DNA of 14,217 nucleotides from NCBI GenBank assembly GCA_900552055.1, contig URYI01000042.1, positions 1 through 14,217 of the forward strand, written 5' to 3'. Of this stretch, positions 7,801 to 13,851 are shown in pieces; within the stretch, counting starts at the first letter, position 1, and every line of letters begins with the position of its first letter. A program made the position numbers and the translations under genes. Source of the DNA: an uncultured Eubacteriales bacterium (lineage in GTDB: Bacteria > Bacillota > Clostridia > Christensenellales > QALW01). The notes beneath the pieces were generated by a model. The model saw only the letters and a program-made list of their open reading frames with translations, was not told the origin of the DNA and ran no database searches.

Positions 7801-8766
7801 ATGGAAGTTAAGAGAATAGGCGTGCTGACAAGCGGAGGAGACGCACCGGGCATGAACGCCTGCATACGCGCGGTAGTGCGCACCGCAATTTATCACGGGC
7901 TTACCGTTGCGGGCATAGAGCGCGGATACTGGGGCCTGATTGAAAATAAAATGCACGAAATGGATCTGCGCGGCGTGGGAGATATTATCAACCGCGGCGG
8001 CACCATCTTAAAAACTGCGCGCTGTCTTGAATTTAAAACCAAAGAGGGGCAGGCTATAGCTCTTAAACATCTTAAGGAGAATGAGATAGACGGGTTGGTG
8101 GTCATAGGCGGAGACGGCTCCTTTGCCGGAGCGCAGGTGCTGACTGATTACGGCATACCCGCTATAGGCATACCTGGCACTATTGATAACGATTTGGCCT
8201 ATACCGATTATACGCTGGGCTTTGATACGGCGCTTAATACCGTTCTGGACGCAATAAGGAAAATAAGGGATACTATGACCAGCCACGACCGCGTGAGCGT
8301 TGTGGAGGTAATGGGAAATAAGTGCGGTGATTTAGCTTTATATTCCGGCCTCAACGGCGGTGCGGAATGTATTCTTATCCCCGAAAAGGCATGGGATATA
8401 GAGCAGGTGTGTGCTATGCTGCTCAGGGGCAAGGAAAAGGGCAAGATGGCCAGCATAATCCTTTTGGCTGAAGGCGCGGGCGACGGCAACGAGCTGAGCA
8501 AGACTATAGAGGCGCGCACTGGCATGCAGGCGAGGGCTACGGTTCTTGGGCATATTCAGCGCGGCGGCTCTCCCAGCGCGCGGGATACGCAGCTTGCCAG
8601 CATGTTTGGCTTTTATGCGGTTAATCTGCTGGTTAAAGGCGTAGGGGGCCGGGTTGTAGGCATTAAAGACGACCAGATTTTTGATATGGAAATACACGAC
8701 GCTCTCAAGATGGAAAAGACGGTAAACGAGAGCATGTATAATCTGGCTAATGTTTTGGCTATTTGA
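7801..8766 (+). CDS. pfkA: ATP-dependent 6-phosphofructokinase PfkA
   Basis: PfkA phosphorylates fructose-6-phosphate to fructose-1,6-bisphosphate, the committed step of glycolysis, and acts as a cytoplasmic homotetramer. The 321 residues match the usual bacterial length. TSGGDAPGMNA (10-20) and GGDGS (103-107) form the ATP site. Gly106 after Asp105, together with GTIDND (126-131, not KTIDND), indicates ATP and not pyrophosphate as donor. Catalytic Asp129, Arg164, Glu224, Arg245, His251 and Arg254 (in GHIQRGGSPSA) are present. Effector-site residues equivalent to E. coli Arg21, Arg25, Arg154, Glu187, Lys211 and Lys213 are kept, so allosteric control by ADP/PEP is plausible. One deviation is that the conserved MGR reads MGN (Met171-Gly172-Asn173). 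GCGAGGATG upstream provides the binding site. The gene ends the core cluster and is followed by two hairpins. Confidence 0.96.
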   Translation: MEVKRIGVLTSGGDAPGMNACIRAVVRTAIYHGLTVAGIERGYWGLIENKMHEMDLRGVGDIINRGGTILKTARCLEFKTKEGQAIALKHLKENEIDGLVVIGGDGSFAGAQVLTDYGIPAIGIPGTIDNDLAYTDYTLGFDTALNTVLDAIRKIRDTMTSHDRVSVVEVMGNKCGDLALYSGLNGGAECILIPEKAWDIEQVCAMLLRGKEKGKMASIILLAEGAGDGNELSKTIEARTGMQARATVLGHIQRGGSPSARDTQLASMFGFYAVNLLVKGVGGRVVGIKDDQIFDMEIHDALKMEKTVNESMYNLANVLAI

Positions 8767-8792
8767 TAAGCAGTTAAAAATTATAAGCCAGA

Positions 8793-8813
8793 CTGCCGCT
8801 TTAATAGCGGCAG
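8793..8813 (+). terminator. Hairpin just after pfkA
   Basis: CTGCCGCT (8793-8800) and AGCGGCAG (8806-8813) form a perfect 8-bp stem with a 5-base loop, 27 bases after the pfkA stop. No T run follows, so it is more likely an RNA-stabilising 3' hairpin, or a companion of the next terminator, than a terminator on its own. Confidence 0.5.
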
Positions 8814-8830
8814 ATACTTAAATTAAAGTA

Positions 8831-8866
8831 AGCATACCATGCATTAATACGCTGGCATGCTTTTTT
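8831..8866 (+). terminator. Intrinsic terminator of the pfkA transcript
   Basis: AGCATACCATGC (8831-8842) pairs with GCTGGCATGCT (8851-8861) through an imperfect stem with one mismatch and one bulge, and is followed at once by a run of six T (8861-8866). It lies 64 bases after pfkA and closes the core gene block. Confidence 0.75.
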
Positions 8867-8887
8867 ATTTATTCACTGCATATTATA

Positions 8888-8908
8888 AATTTTATTAATT
8901 GTAAAATT
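8888..8908 (+). promoter_or_regulatory. AT-rich inverted repeat before the consensus promoter
   Basis: AATTTTA (8888-8894) and TAAAATT (8902-8908) are exact complements with a 7-base spacer, ending 4 bases before the -35 box at 8913. The position suits either an UP element contacted by RNA polymerase alpha or a regulator operator. AT-rich sequence makes chance inverted repeats common. Confidence 0.3.
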
Positions 8909-8912
8909 CTTC

Positions 8913-8941
8913 TTGACATCAGGATATACATGGACTATAAT
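8913..8941 (+). promoter_or_regulatory. Perfect consensus sigma-A promoter
   Basis: TTGACA (8913-8918) and TATAAT (8936-8941) are both exact consensus hexamers with the ideal 17-base spacer. Transcription would begin near 8948. The next confident gene begins at 9704, so the transcript would have an untranslated leader of about 750 bases, or the promoter serves a non-coding RNA or small peptide gene. A second TATAAT at 8992-8997 has no good -35 partner. Confidence 0.75.
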
Positions 8942-9325
8942 GAAGAAAAATGAAAAATATTACATAACTGTTGTTTGTTAAAATAATAGGATATAATAAT
9001 CGCTAAGAAGTAAATTCACCTACATGAGTTAATAAAATTCGCTTTTGATTTAACGAGGGAAAAGCGGCTGGGTTATTGAGAATAGGATCAGATTTTCTTT
9101 AAATCTCCGATAAAATCTATTAAAGCCAAGAAAAAATGGCGTTATAAGGAAACAATAAAGTATTTACCAGGCTGTTTTTAGGTTCAGTTTGTAAAACTTT
9201 CTTATATTTTTGGATAATTACGTCAATCAGTGTACGCTGCAATGTTGCGTTGGTACGGATTTCAGCAGTGTGTGGAAATAAATGGGTATTAGGATTCCGG
9301 CCGTCTATTTCGATTTATTCCAGAG

Positions 9326-9392
9326 GGCAAAGCATTGTTAATTTTACGGTGGAGGGCTGTTTCGAGCCGGGCGCCGAAAAAAGGGCTTTGCC
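9326..9392 (+). other. Nested RNA hairpin in the leader
   Basis: GGCAAAGC (9326-9333) pairs perfectly with GCTTTGCC (9385-9392). Within it CGG (9347-9349) pairs with CCG (9374-9376), enclosing a small hairpin GGCT (9355-9358) / AGCC (9365-9368) with loop GTTTCG. No T run follows, so it is not a terminator. Three nested stems in 67 bases suggest a folded leader element, although this was read by eye and not by energy calculation. Confidence 0.4.
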
Positions 9393-9437
9393 GCAGCAGT
9401 ATTATGAATGACAGCTGATGCTTTTCGGGCAGGCGTT

Positions 9438-9477
9438 GCTGCATGCTTCAGCTATGGGAGTTGGGGGAGCATGCGGC
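9438..9477 (+). other. Long stable hairpin in the leader
   Basis: GCTGCATGCT (9438-9447) pairs with AGCATGCGGC (9468-9477), 10 bp including one G-U. Above a 3-base G bulge, TCAGCT (9448-9453) pairs with AGTTGG-type sequence (9459-9464) through G-U wobbles, leaving the loop ATGGG. The stem of about 16 bp contains the ATG codon at 9471 inside its 3' arm and a G-rich Shine-Dalgarno-like run just before it, so folding would hide that start. Confidence 0.45.
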
Positions 9478-9704
9478 GCAAAGCTAAAAAGGTTCAGCTT
9501 TCAGTATCTTCAGCCGGCAGGAGCACGCACGGCTGGGGCAGAATAAAATTTTTGTCCTGCACTTGTGCTTTGGCTGCTTGCGTTCTCTTTGCGCTGATAG
9601 GGAATAATGCAGGAAGCGCTCAAGTATTTTCCATTTTTATCGTGCATGTTTTCGCTGGCTGGGGGCAGGTTTACACTAAAAAAATAAAAAGGAGAAAATG
9701 CTAA
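9471..9704 (+). CDS. Doubtful small basic protein with one membrane segment
   Basis: An open frame of 77 codons starts MRRKAKKVQLS, has one hydrophobic stretch (FLSCTCALAACVLFALIG) and a basic tail (KKIKRRKC). It ends in TAA at 9702-9704, and the A of that TAA is the first base of the next gene's ATG (TAATG), the arrangement seen in translational coupling. GGGGGAG lies before the ATG but only one base away, which is too close, and both sit inside a strong hairpin. An upstream in-frame ATG at 9408 would give 98 residues but has no ribosome binding site. I recognise no family. Cys and Trp are unusually frequent for such a short protein, as in spurious frames. It may be a regulated leader peptide or chance. 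Confidence 0.25.
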   Translation: MRRKAKKVQLSVSSAGRSTHGWGRIKFLSCTCALAACVLFALIGNNAGSAQVFSIFIVHVFAGWGQVYTKKIKRRKC

Positions 9705-12700
9705 TGAAACGTCATCCAAAATTGCTGCGCTGCGTAACGGTTTTGACACTGCTGTTTCTGCTGGTCAACTGTTCGATATCCAATGCAGAGCTCCTGGCAT
9801 CCGACGCGGCGTCCGGCGCACTCCAGCCTGAGGGCTGGCTTGAAGCGGAATATTTGGATTCGGCCGGCAGTTCAACAGTCAGCCTTAATTCAAGCACTGT
9901 AAGCGTTGCCGCGCCCAGTTCGGTAAGCGCTGCTGCTTTGAGCCGGAATTCCATCCAAATTTCCTGGTCCAAGTCTTCCAATGCCGACGCATACTTTTTG
10001 AAGCGTTACAATTCCTCTACGGGCGAATGGGACATTATAGCGCAGACTACCGGGCTTTCTTTTACAGACGGCAGCCGTGCGGCCAATACTACCTATCGAT
10101 ATCACGTTGTGGCCTATAAGGTGATAGACGGTATTGTTTACTTTGCGCCCACAAGTATGGAGGCATCCGCAACTACTCCTCAGTATGCGTATGCTCCTGA
10201 CCGTGTTACCGCCACTCCCAAAAGCGGGACTTCCATAGAAATTACATGGTCTGCGGCGGCAGGGGCCGATGCTTATTTCTTAAAGAGATATAATCCCTCT
10301 ACAGGCGAATGGGATATTATAGCGCAGACCTATGGGCTTTCTTTTACCGACAGTAATCTGACTCCCAACACAACTTACCGGTACCATGTTGTAGCATATA
10401 CAACCTTTGACGGCTCCATTCATTTTGCGCCTGTAAGCCCGGAAGCGTCCTTAACGCTTCAGCATGTTTACGCGCCCTCCTCCATCAGCGCTACCGCGGC
10501 CGATCCGACTACGGTAAATATAAACTGGTCGAGCGCAGCCGGAGCCGAAGCATATTTCCTCAAGCGCTACAATGCTTCTACAGGCGAATGGGATATTATA
10601 GCGCAGACTTACGGACTTTCTTTTACAGACGGCAACAGGGCGCCGGGTACGAGCTACAGTTATCATGTAGTGGCTTATACACACGTTAACGGCGTTGTTA
10701 CATATGCGCCCCAAAGCAGCACTGCAACGGTAACTACTCCGCGGTATATTTATGCTCCCGGTGAAATAACGGCTGTGGCCACAAGCGCATATTCTATAAA
10801 AATTAAGTGGTCCGAATCGAGCAATGCAGACGGTTATGCCCTTAAAAGATATAATCCGTCCACTGGGCAGTGGGATATACTGCTTCAGACAATCGACCGG
10901 GATTATACTGATAATACCTGTCAGCCCAATACGCAGTACCGTTATCATGTAGTAGCATACCGGAATGTAAACGGTAATTGGTATTTTGCACCGCCCAGCT
11001 CTGAGGCGGCGCTGACAACGCCCTCCTTCGGGAGCGCGCCCTCCTCGGTTGAAGCTTCGGCTGCGGCAACGTCTGTCACCCTTACCTGGACGTCTGTTCC
11101 CGGCGCTTCAGGCTATGCGATAAAGCGCCTTAACGCTTCAAGCGGCGCCTGGGAGGTAATTGCTCAGACAAGCAGTACAAAATATACCGATAAGAACCGC
11201 ACACCCGATACATCTTACAGCTATCAGGTTGTGCCGTATGCTGTGGGCACAACTACTCACTACGGCGCTACCAGCCAAAATGTAACTGTAGCTACGCCGG
11301 TGGTTTCGGGTCCGGCTTCCATGATGGCATATTCTGCCGGCCGGAATGAAATAACCGTTCATTGGGATATGGGCGATTTAGCGGACGGTTATGTTCTGCG
11401 GCGCGCAGAATCTCCAGACGGGCCTTTTAATAATGTTATATCTACCGCAAACAGAAGCTATACTGATACAGGCCTGATTTCAGACAAGACCTATTATTAC
11501 GATGTTGTGGCATATAAGATCATTAACGGAACAATATGGTATGCTACTCCGCAGTGCACGGCTTCGGCTGAGCCTAAGAGCGAATCGGCCTCCTACAGCG
11601 GCGCGGGATACAATTCCAACCGGATAGTGGGCCTGGATCACAGCGGACGCGCCTTTTCGGCTATAAGCGGCTATCAGGACGGCCGTGACGTAGGGGTAAT
11701 GTATTGGCCGTGGTTCGGGACGGGCGCTCCCTTCTTCAATGGGATATATGACGTTGCTCAAATCCTGGCCAGACCGGACGGCTATAACGAACTCTTCCAT
11801 AAGGATACATATGACAGCCCCGCGAATGAAGTGCACTACTGGGGCGAACCGCTCTGGGGCTATTATCATTCCAGAGACCCGTACATTATCCGCAAGCACT
11901 TAGAGCTGCTGACAACGGCAGGCGTAGATTTCCTGTATTTTGACACAACCAACGCCTGGACGTACGCCGAAGCGGTGATTGATATCATGCAGGTGATGGA
12001 CGAAATGCAGCGTGAAGGCTGGAATCCGCCGCAGATAGTCTTTTACACGCACTCGCACTCCTTAGATACGGTTCGTTCAATTTATAACGACATTTATAAA
12101 AAGAACCTCTATCCCAATACCTGGTACAGAATCAACGGCAAGCCTGTAATTATCGGCTACACTAATGTGGCGGACGACCTGGCTGAAGCTGCGGTAAGGG
12201 GAGATACCAGCTATTATCCTCAGCCGCTGTCCTCTGAAATCCTGAATTTCTTTACCTTTAAGATGCCGCAGTGGCCGAATGAAGCGTACCGCAGCGACGG
12301 TGTGCCGTGGATTGAATTTACCTATCCTCAGCCCATGCATACCAACATTATGAATGTTTCGGCGGCGTCCAGCCCCATGCTGCCCTTCTCCTTCTCTCTC
12401 ACGCGCGGGCTGAACAACTGGGGCCGCGGCTACAACGTAAGCACAGGCGCCAACAATTATCTGGATGCCCTGTACACAGGCACCTTCTTCCAGAGCTCCT
12501 GGAACACTGTGCTAAATTCGGCGGTCAAACCCGAAATAGTGACGGTAAACGGCTGGAACCAGTGGGTGGCAAGCAAAACCATGTATGACGGAGAATACAC
12601 CTTCTGCGATGTAGCCAATATGGAGTTTTCCGCAGATATAGAGATGATGAAGGGCGGGTATGCCGACCTCTATTATCAGATGCTGGTTAAGAACATCCGC

Positions 12701-13312
12701 GCTTATAAGGGTTATTCTGCGGGCGCGACCGGGTATGTAACAAAGACCATAGACATAAACGGCAGTCCGAGCCAGTGGGATAATGTAAACGCTGTATTCA
12801 GGGATATGGGCGTAACCAATTACGGCAGGGACTATATAAACGCCGCGGGCACTGCAACCTATGTTCAAAGCGCGCCCAGGAATAATATCCAGGAGGTTAG
12901 AGTAACAAAAGACAGCAGTTATATTTACTTCTATATCCGCTGTGAAGATGACATTACCGCTGCGACTGATTCCCGCTGGATGAATATCTTTATCGGTACC
13001 GGGACGCCTTCATCCAAGGGATGGCAGGGCTATGAATACGTTGTGAACCGTTCGGTAAACGGCAATGTTTCCAATGTAGAAAAGCTCAACAGCAATTATA
13101 CAGGCACCGTTACCGGCCAAGCTGATATTTCTTTAAACGGCAGCGTGCTTCAGGTGCGCATTCCGCGCAGTGCGCTGGGATTGGGCGCCAACAGCAATAC
13201 CTTCTATTTCAAGGTTGCTGACGACGTTCAAGGGCCGACAGATATCATGAACTACTATACCAGCGGCAGCTCGCTGCCTATGGGCAGACTCAGCTTCCAG
13301 TATAACGATTGA
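9704..13312 (+). CDS. Secreted multidomain protein: six FN3, GH71/GH99-like, CBM9-like
   Basis: The 1202-residue protein starts MKRHPKLLRC, with a Sec signal peptide probably cleaved after SNA28. The Cys at 23 follows Val-Asn, a poor lipobox, so it is predicted to be secreted. Six fibronectin type III domains begin near residues 70, 164, 257, 351, 445 and 536. From about 629 to 1005 follows a domain resembling uncharacterised GH71/GH99-like (beta/alpha)8 proteins: DVGVMYWPWFGTG (662-674), HYWGEPLWGYY with Glu715, AGVDFLYFDTTNA, NGWNQW (949-954) and DIEMMKGG. The C-terminal part (about 1015-1202; IDINGSPSQW, IQEVRVTKDSSYIYFYIR) resembles CBM9/DOMON-like carbohydrate-binding beta-sandwiches. 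A role in binding or cleaving polysaccharide is inferred and the substrate is unknown. No LPXTG, SLH or other wall anchor is visible. ATG 9704 is 9 bases after GGAG; ATG 9698, in frame, is only 3 bases away. A terminator follows at 13397. Confidence 0.9.
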   Translation: MKRHPKLLRCVTVLTLLFLLVNCSISNAELLASDAASGALQPEGWLEAEYLDSAGSSTVSLNSSTVSVAAPSSVSAAALSRNSIQISWSKSSNADAYFLKRYNSSTGEWDIIAQTTGLSFTDGSRAANTTYRYHVVAYKVIDGIVYFAPTSMEASATTPQYAYAPDRVTATPKSGTSIEITWSAAAGADAYFLKRYNPSTGEWDIIAQTYGLSFTDSNLTPNTTYRYHVVAYTTFDGSIHFAPVSPEASLTLQHVYAPSSISATAADPTTVNINWSSAAGAEAYFLKRYNASTGEWDIIAQTYGLSFTDGNRAPGTSYSYHVVAYTHVNGVVTYAPQSSTATVTTPRYIYAPGEITAVATSAYSIKIKWSESSNADGYALKRYNPSTGQWDILLQTIDRDYTDNTCQPNTQYRYHVVAYRNVNGNWYFAPPSSEAALTTPSFGSAPSSVEASAAATSVTLTWTSVPGASGYAIKRLNASSGAWEVIAQTSSTKYTDKNRTPDTSYSYQVVPYAVGTTTHYGATSQNVTVATPVVSGPASMMAYSAGRNEITVHWDMGDLADGYVLRRAESPDGPFNNVISTANRSYTDTGLISDKTYYYDVVAYKIINGTIWYATPQCTASAEPKSESASYSGAGYNSNRIVGLDHSGRAFSAISGYQDGRDVGVMYWPWFGTGAPFFNGIYDVAQILARPDGYNELFHKDTYDSPANEVHYWGEPLWGYYHSRDPYIIRKHLELLTTAGVDFLYFDTTNAWTYAEAVIDIMQVMDEMQREGWNPPQIVFYTHSHSLDTVRSIYNDIYKKNLYPNTWYRINGKPVIIGYTNVADDLAEAAVRGDTSYYPQPLSSEILNFFTFKMPQWPNEAYRSDGVPWIEFTYPQPMHTNIMNVSAASSPMLPFSFSLTRGLNNWGRGYNVSTGANNYLDALYTGTFFQSSWNTVLNSAVKPEIVTVNGWNQWVASKTMYDGEYTFCDVANMEFSADIEMMKGGYADLYYQMLVKNIRAYKGYSAGATGYVTKTIDINGSPSQWDNVNAVFRDMGVTNYGRDYINAAGTATYVQSAPRNNIQEVRVTKDSSYIYFYIRCEDDITAATDSRWMNIFIGTGTPSSKGWQGYEYVVNRSVNGNVSNVEKLNSNYTGTVTGQADISLNGSVLQVRIPRSALGLGANSNTFYFKVADDVQGPTDIMNYYTSGSSLPMGRLSFQYND
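9911..11578 (+). repeat. Array of six FN3 repeats, units about 273-282 bases
   Basis: Repeat units start at about 9911, 10193, 10472, 10754, 11036 and 11309, with spacings of 282, 279, 282, 282 and 273 bases. Units 1-3 share a nearly unchanged core (KRYNxSTGEWDIIAQT, then GLSFTD). The bases GAATGGGATATTATAGCGCA occur identically in units 2 and 3, and in unit 1 with one change. Unit 4 is intermediate, and units 5 and 6 are more diverged. This suggests stepwise tandem duplication with recent copying or homogenisation among units 1-3. Confidence 0.85.
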
Positions 13313-13396
13313 TGCTGTATTAGTCCAAACAAGCTTTAAATGCGGCGGCGTTCTTGCCAAATAACAGCTTGAGAATGCAGGCGCAATAAGCAGAGG

Positions 13397-13428
13397 AAGA
13401 GAGGAGCGGCGGGCTCCTCTCTTTTTTT
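13397..13428 (+). terminator. Strong intrinsic terminator of the secreted-protein gene
   Basis: AAGAGAGGAGC (13397-13407) and GCTCCTCTCTT (13413-13423) form a perfect 11-bp stem with a 5-base loop (GGCGG), running into seven consecutive T (13422-13428). It lies about 85 bases after the stop codon at 13312. Confidence 0.93.
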
Positions 13429-13439
13429 AGGGCAGTCTA

Positions 13440-13457
13440 AAACTTTTGAAAAAGTTT
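13440..13457. repeat. Near-palindromic 18-base element
   Basis: AAACTTTT (13440-13447) and AAAAGTTT (13450-13457) are exact complements around GA. The element lies 12 bases after the terminator and is followed by AAGGGGGCTG. It could be one end of a dispersed intergenic repeat, but a genome-wide copy count is needed. Confidence 0.4.
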
Positions 13458-13524
13458 AAGGGGGCTGAAGCGGCGGGCAGCCTGGGTAAGTAATCCTTTG
13501 TTCCCAGCCTAAAGGAATGCTGTT

Positions 13525-13649
13525 AAAAGTTCGCAGCATAGGAAGCTTGAGCGGAACGGAATTATGAAAAGTTCGCAGCATAGGGAGCTTGAGCGGAGCG
13601 GAATTATGAAAAGCTTGCAGCATAGGGATTTTGAGCGAACGGAATTATG
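13525..13649. repeat. Three tandem 42-base direct repeats
   Basis: Units lie at 13525-13566 (42 bases), 13567-13608 (42) and 13609-13649 (41, with one base lost in GCGAACGG versus GCGGAACGG). Each reads AAAAGTTCGCAGCATAGG, then GAGCTTGAGCGG with small changes, then CGGAATTATG. A truncated fourth copy (AAAAGC) begins at 13650. Units abut directly, so this is not a CRISPR array. The missing base breaks any single reading frame, so it is not a peptide repeat. The function is unknown. Confidence 0.85.
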
Positions 13650-13714
13650 AAAAGCAAATGCCGCATTGGCAAAACGGGGCCCGAAGATTTCGCAGGGAGG
13701 CTTTTCGGCAGGCC

Positions 13715-13735
13715 GAGAGGAAGGGCAGGCCTCTC
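13715..13735 (+). terminator. Weak hairpin, possible secondary terminator
   Basis: GAGAGG (13715-13720) pairs with CCTCTC (13730-13735) around a 9-base loop, followed by TCTTTATTATTG and not a clean T run. It lies after the tandem repeats and could act as a backup terminator, or be part of a degenerate intergenic element. Confidence 0.3.
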
Positions 13736-13797
13736 TCTTTATTATTGTTTTGGAAATTTATTTTAGAGTATTTTTCAGCGTTAAGCCGGAAGCGGGT

Positions 13798-13827
13798 AAA
13801 AAATAAGAAGAGCATTTGCTCTTCTTA
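13798..13827 (-). terminator. Intrinsic terminator of rpmE
   Basis: TAAGAAGAGC (13804-13813) and GCTCTTCTTA (13818-13827) form a perfect 10-bp stem with loop ATTT. Read on the minus strand, the stem is followed by six T (complement of 13798-13803). It starts 25 bases after the rpmE stop. The stem is symmetrical, so weak action on rightward transcripts cannot be excluded, although only CTAATCATTTTTA follows on that side. Confidence 0.88.
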
Positions 13828-13851
13828 CTAATCATTTTTATTGCTATCCAA

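Larger units (their letters stand above)
8948..9703 (+). other. Long gene-poor leader before the secreted FN3/GH99-like gene
   Basis: This stretch lies between the consensus promoter and the large secreted-protein gene. The first part (to about 9200) is AT-rich; the second (about 9290-9560) is GC-richer and full of inverted repeats. Examples are CGCTTTT/AAAAGCG (9040-9046 with 9060-9066), a nested structure at 9326-9392, a long hairpin at 9438-9477 and AAAGCT/AGCTTT just after it. No T-tracted intrinsic terminator was seen inside. It matches no riboswitch class I can recognise with confidence. It could be a structured 5' untranslated region, could contain a separate small RNA, or could be remains of a decayed gene. 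Only one weak small ORF (9471-9704) lies within it. Confidence 0.5.
13316..13851. other. Non-coding region between convergent genes
   Basis: The region separates the rightward secreted-protein gene from leftward rpmE. It holds a strong rightward terminator (13397-13428), a near-palindrome (13440-13457), three tandem 42-base repeats (13525-13649), a weaker rightward hairpin (13715-13735) and the leftward terminator of rpmE (13798-13827). No convincing coding frame was found. An open frame from TTG 13631 starts inside the repeat block, has no ribosome binding site and is not accepted. Confidence 0.7.

Noticed and set aside
9320..9540. Possible cyclic-di-GMP-I (GEMM) riboswitch before the secreted-protein gene
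   Set aside because: GGGCAAA at 9325-9331 and GCGCAAAGC at 9475-9483 resemble two conserved GEMM segments. They are too far apart, the GAAA tetraloop is absent, and the receptor sequence after the second segment does not match. A covariance-model search would settle it.
9704..9790. Lipoprotein signal in the secreted protein (Cys23)
   Set aside because: The residues before Cys are Val-Asn, and Asn at -1 does not fit a lipobox. A signal peptidase I site after SNA28 fits better.
10451..10948. 165-codon minus-strand frame inside the FN3 region
   Set aside because: It mirrors the FN3 repeats on the other strand, with periodic repeats inherited from them, and has no ribosome binding site or recognisable family.
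13525..13649. CRISPR array
   Set aside because: The repeats abut with no unique spacers, only three copies exist, and no cas gene is present.
13631..13831. 66-codon frame from TTG 13631
   Set aside because: It starts inside the tandem repeat, has no ribosome binding site, runs through two hairpins including the rpmE terminator, and resembles no known protein.
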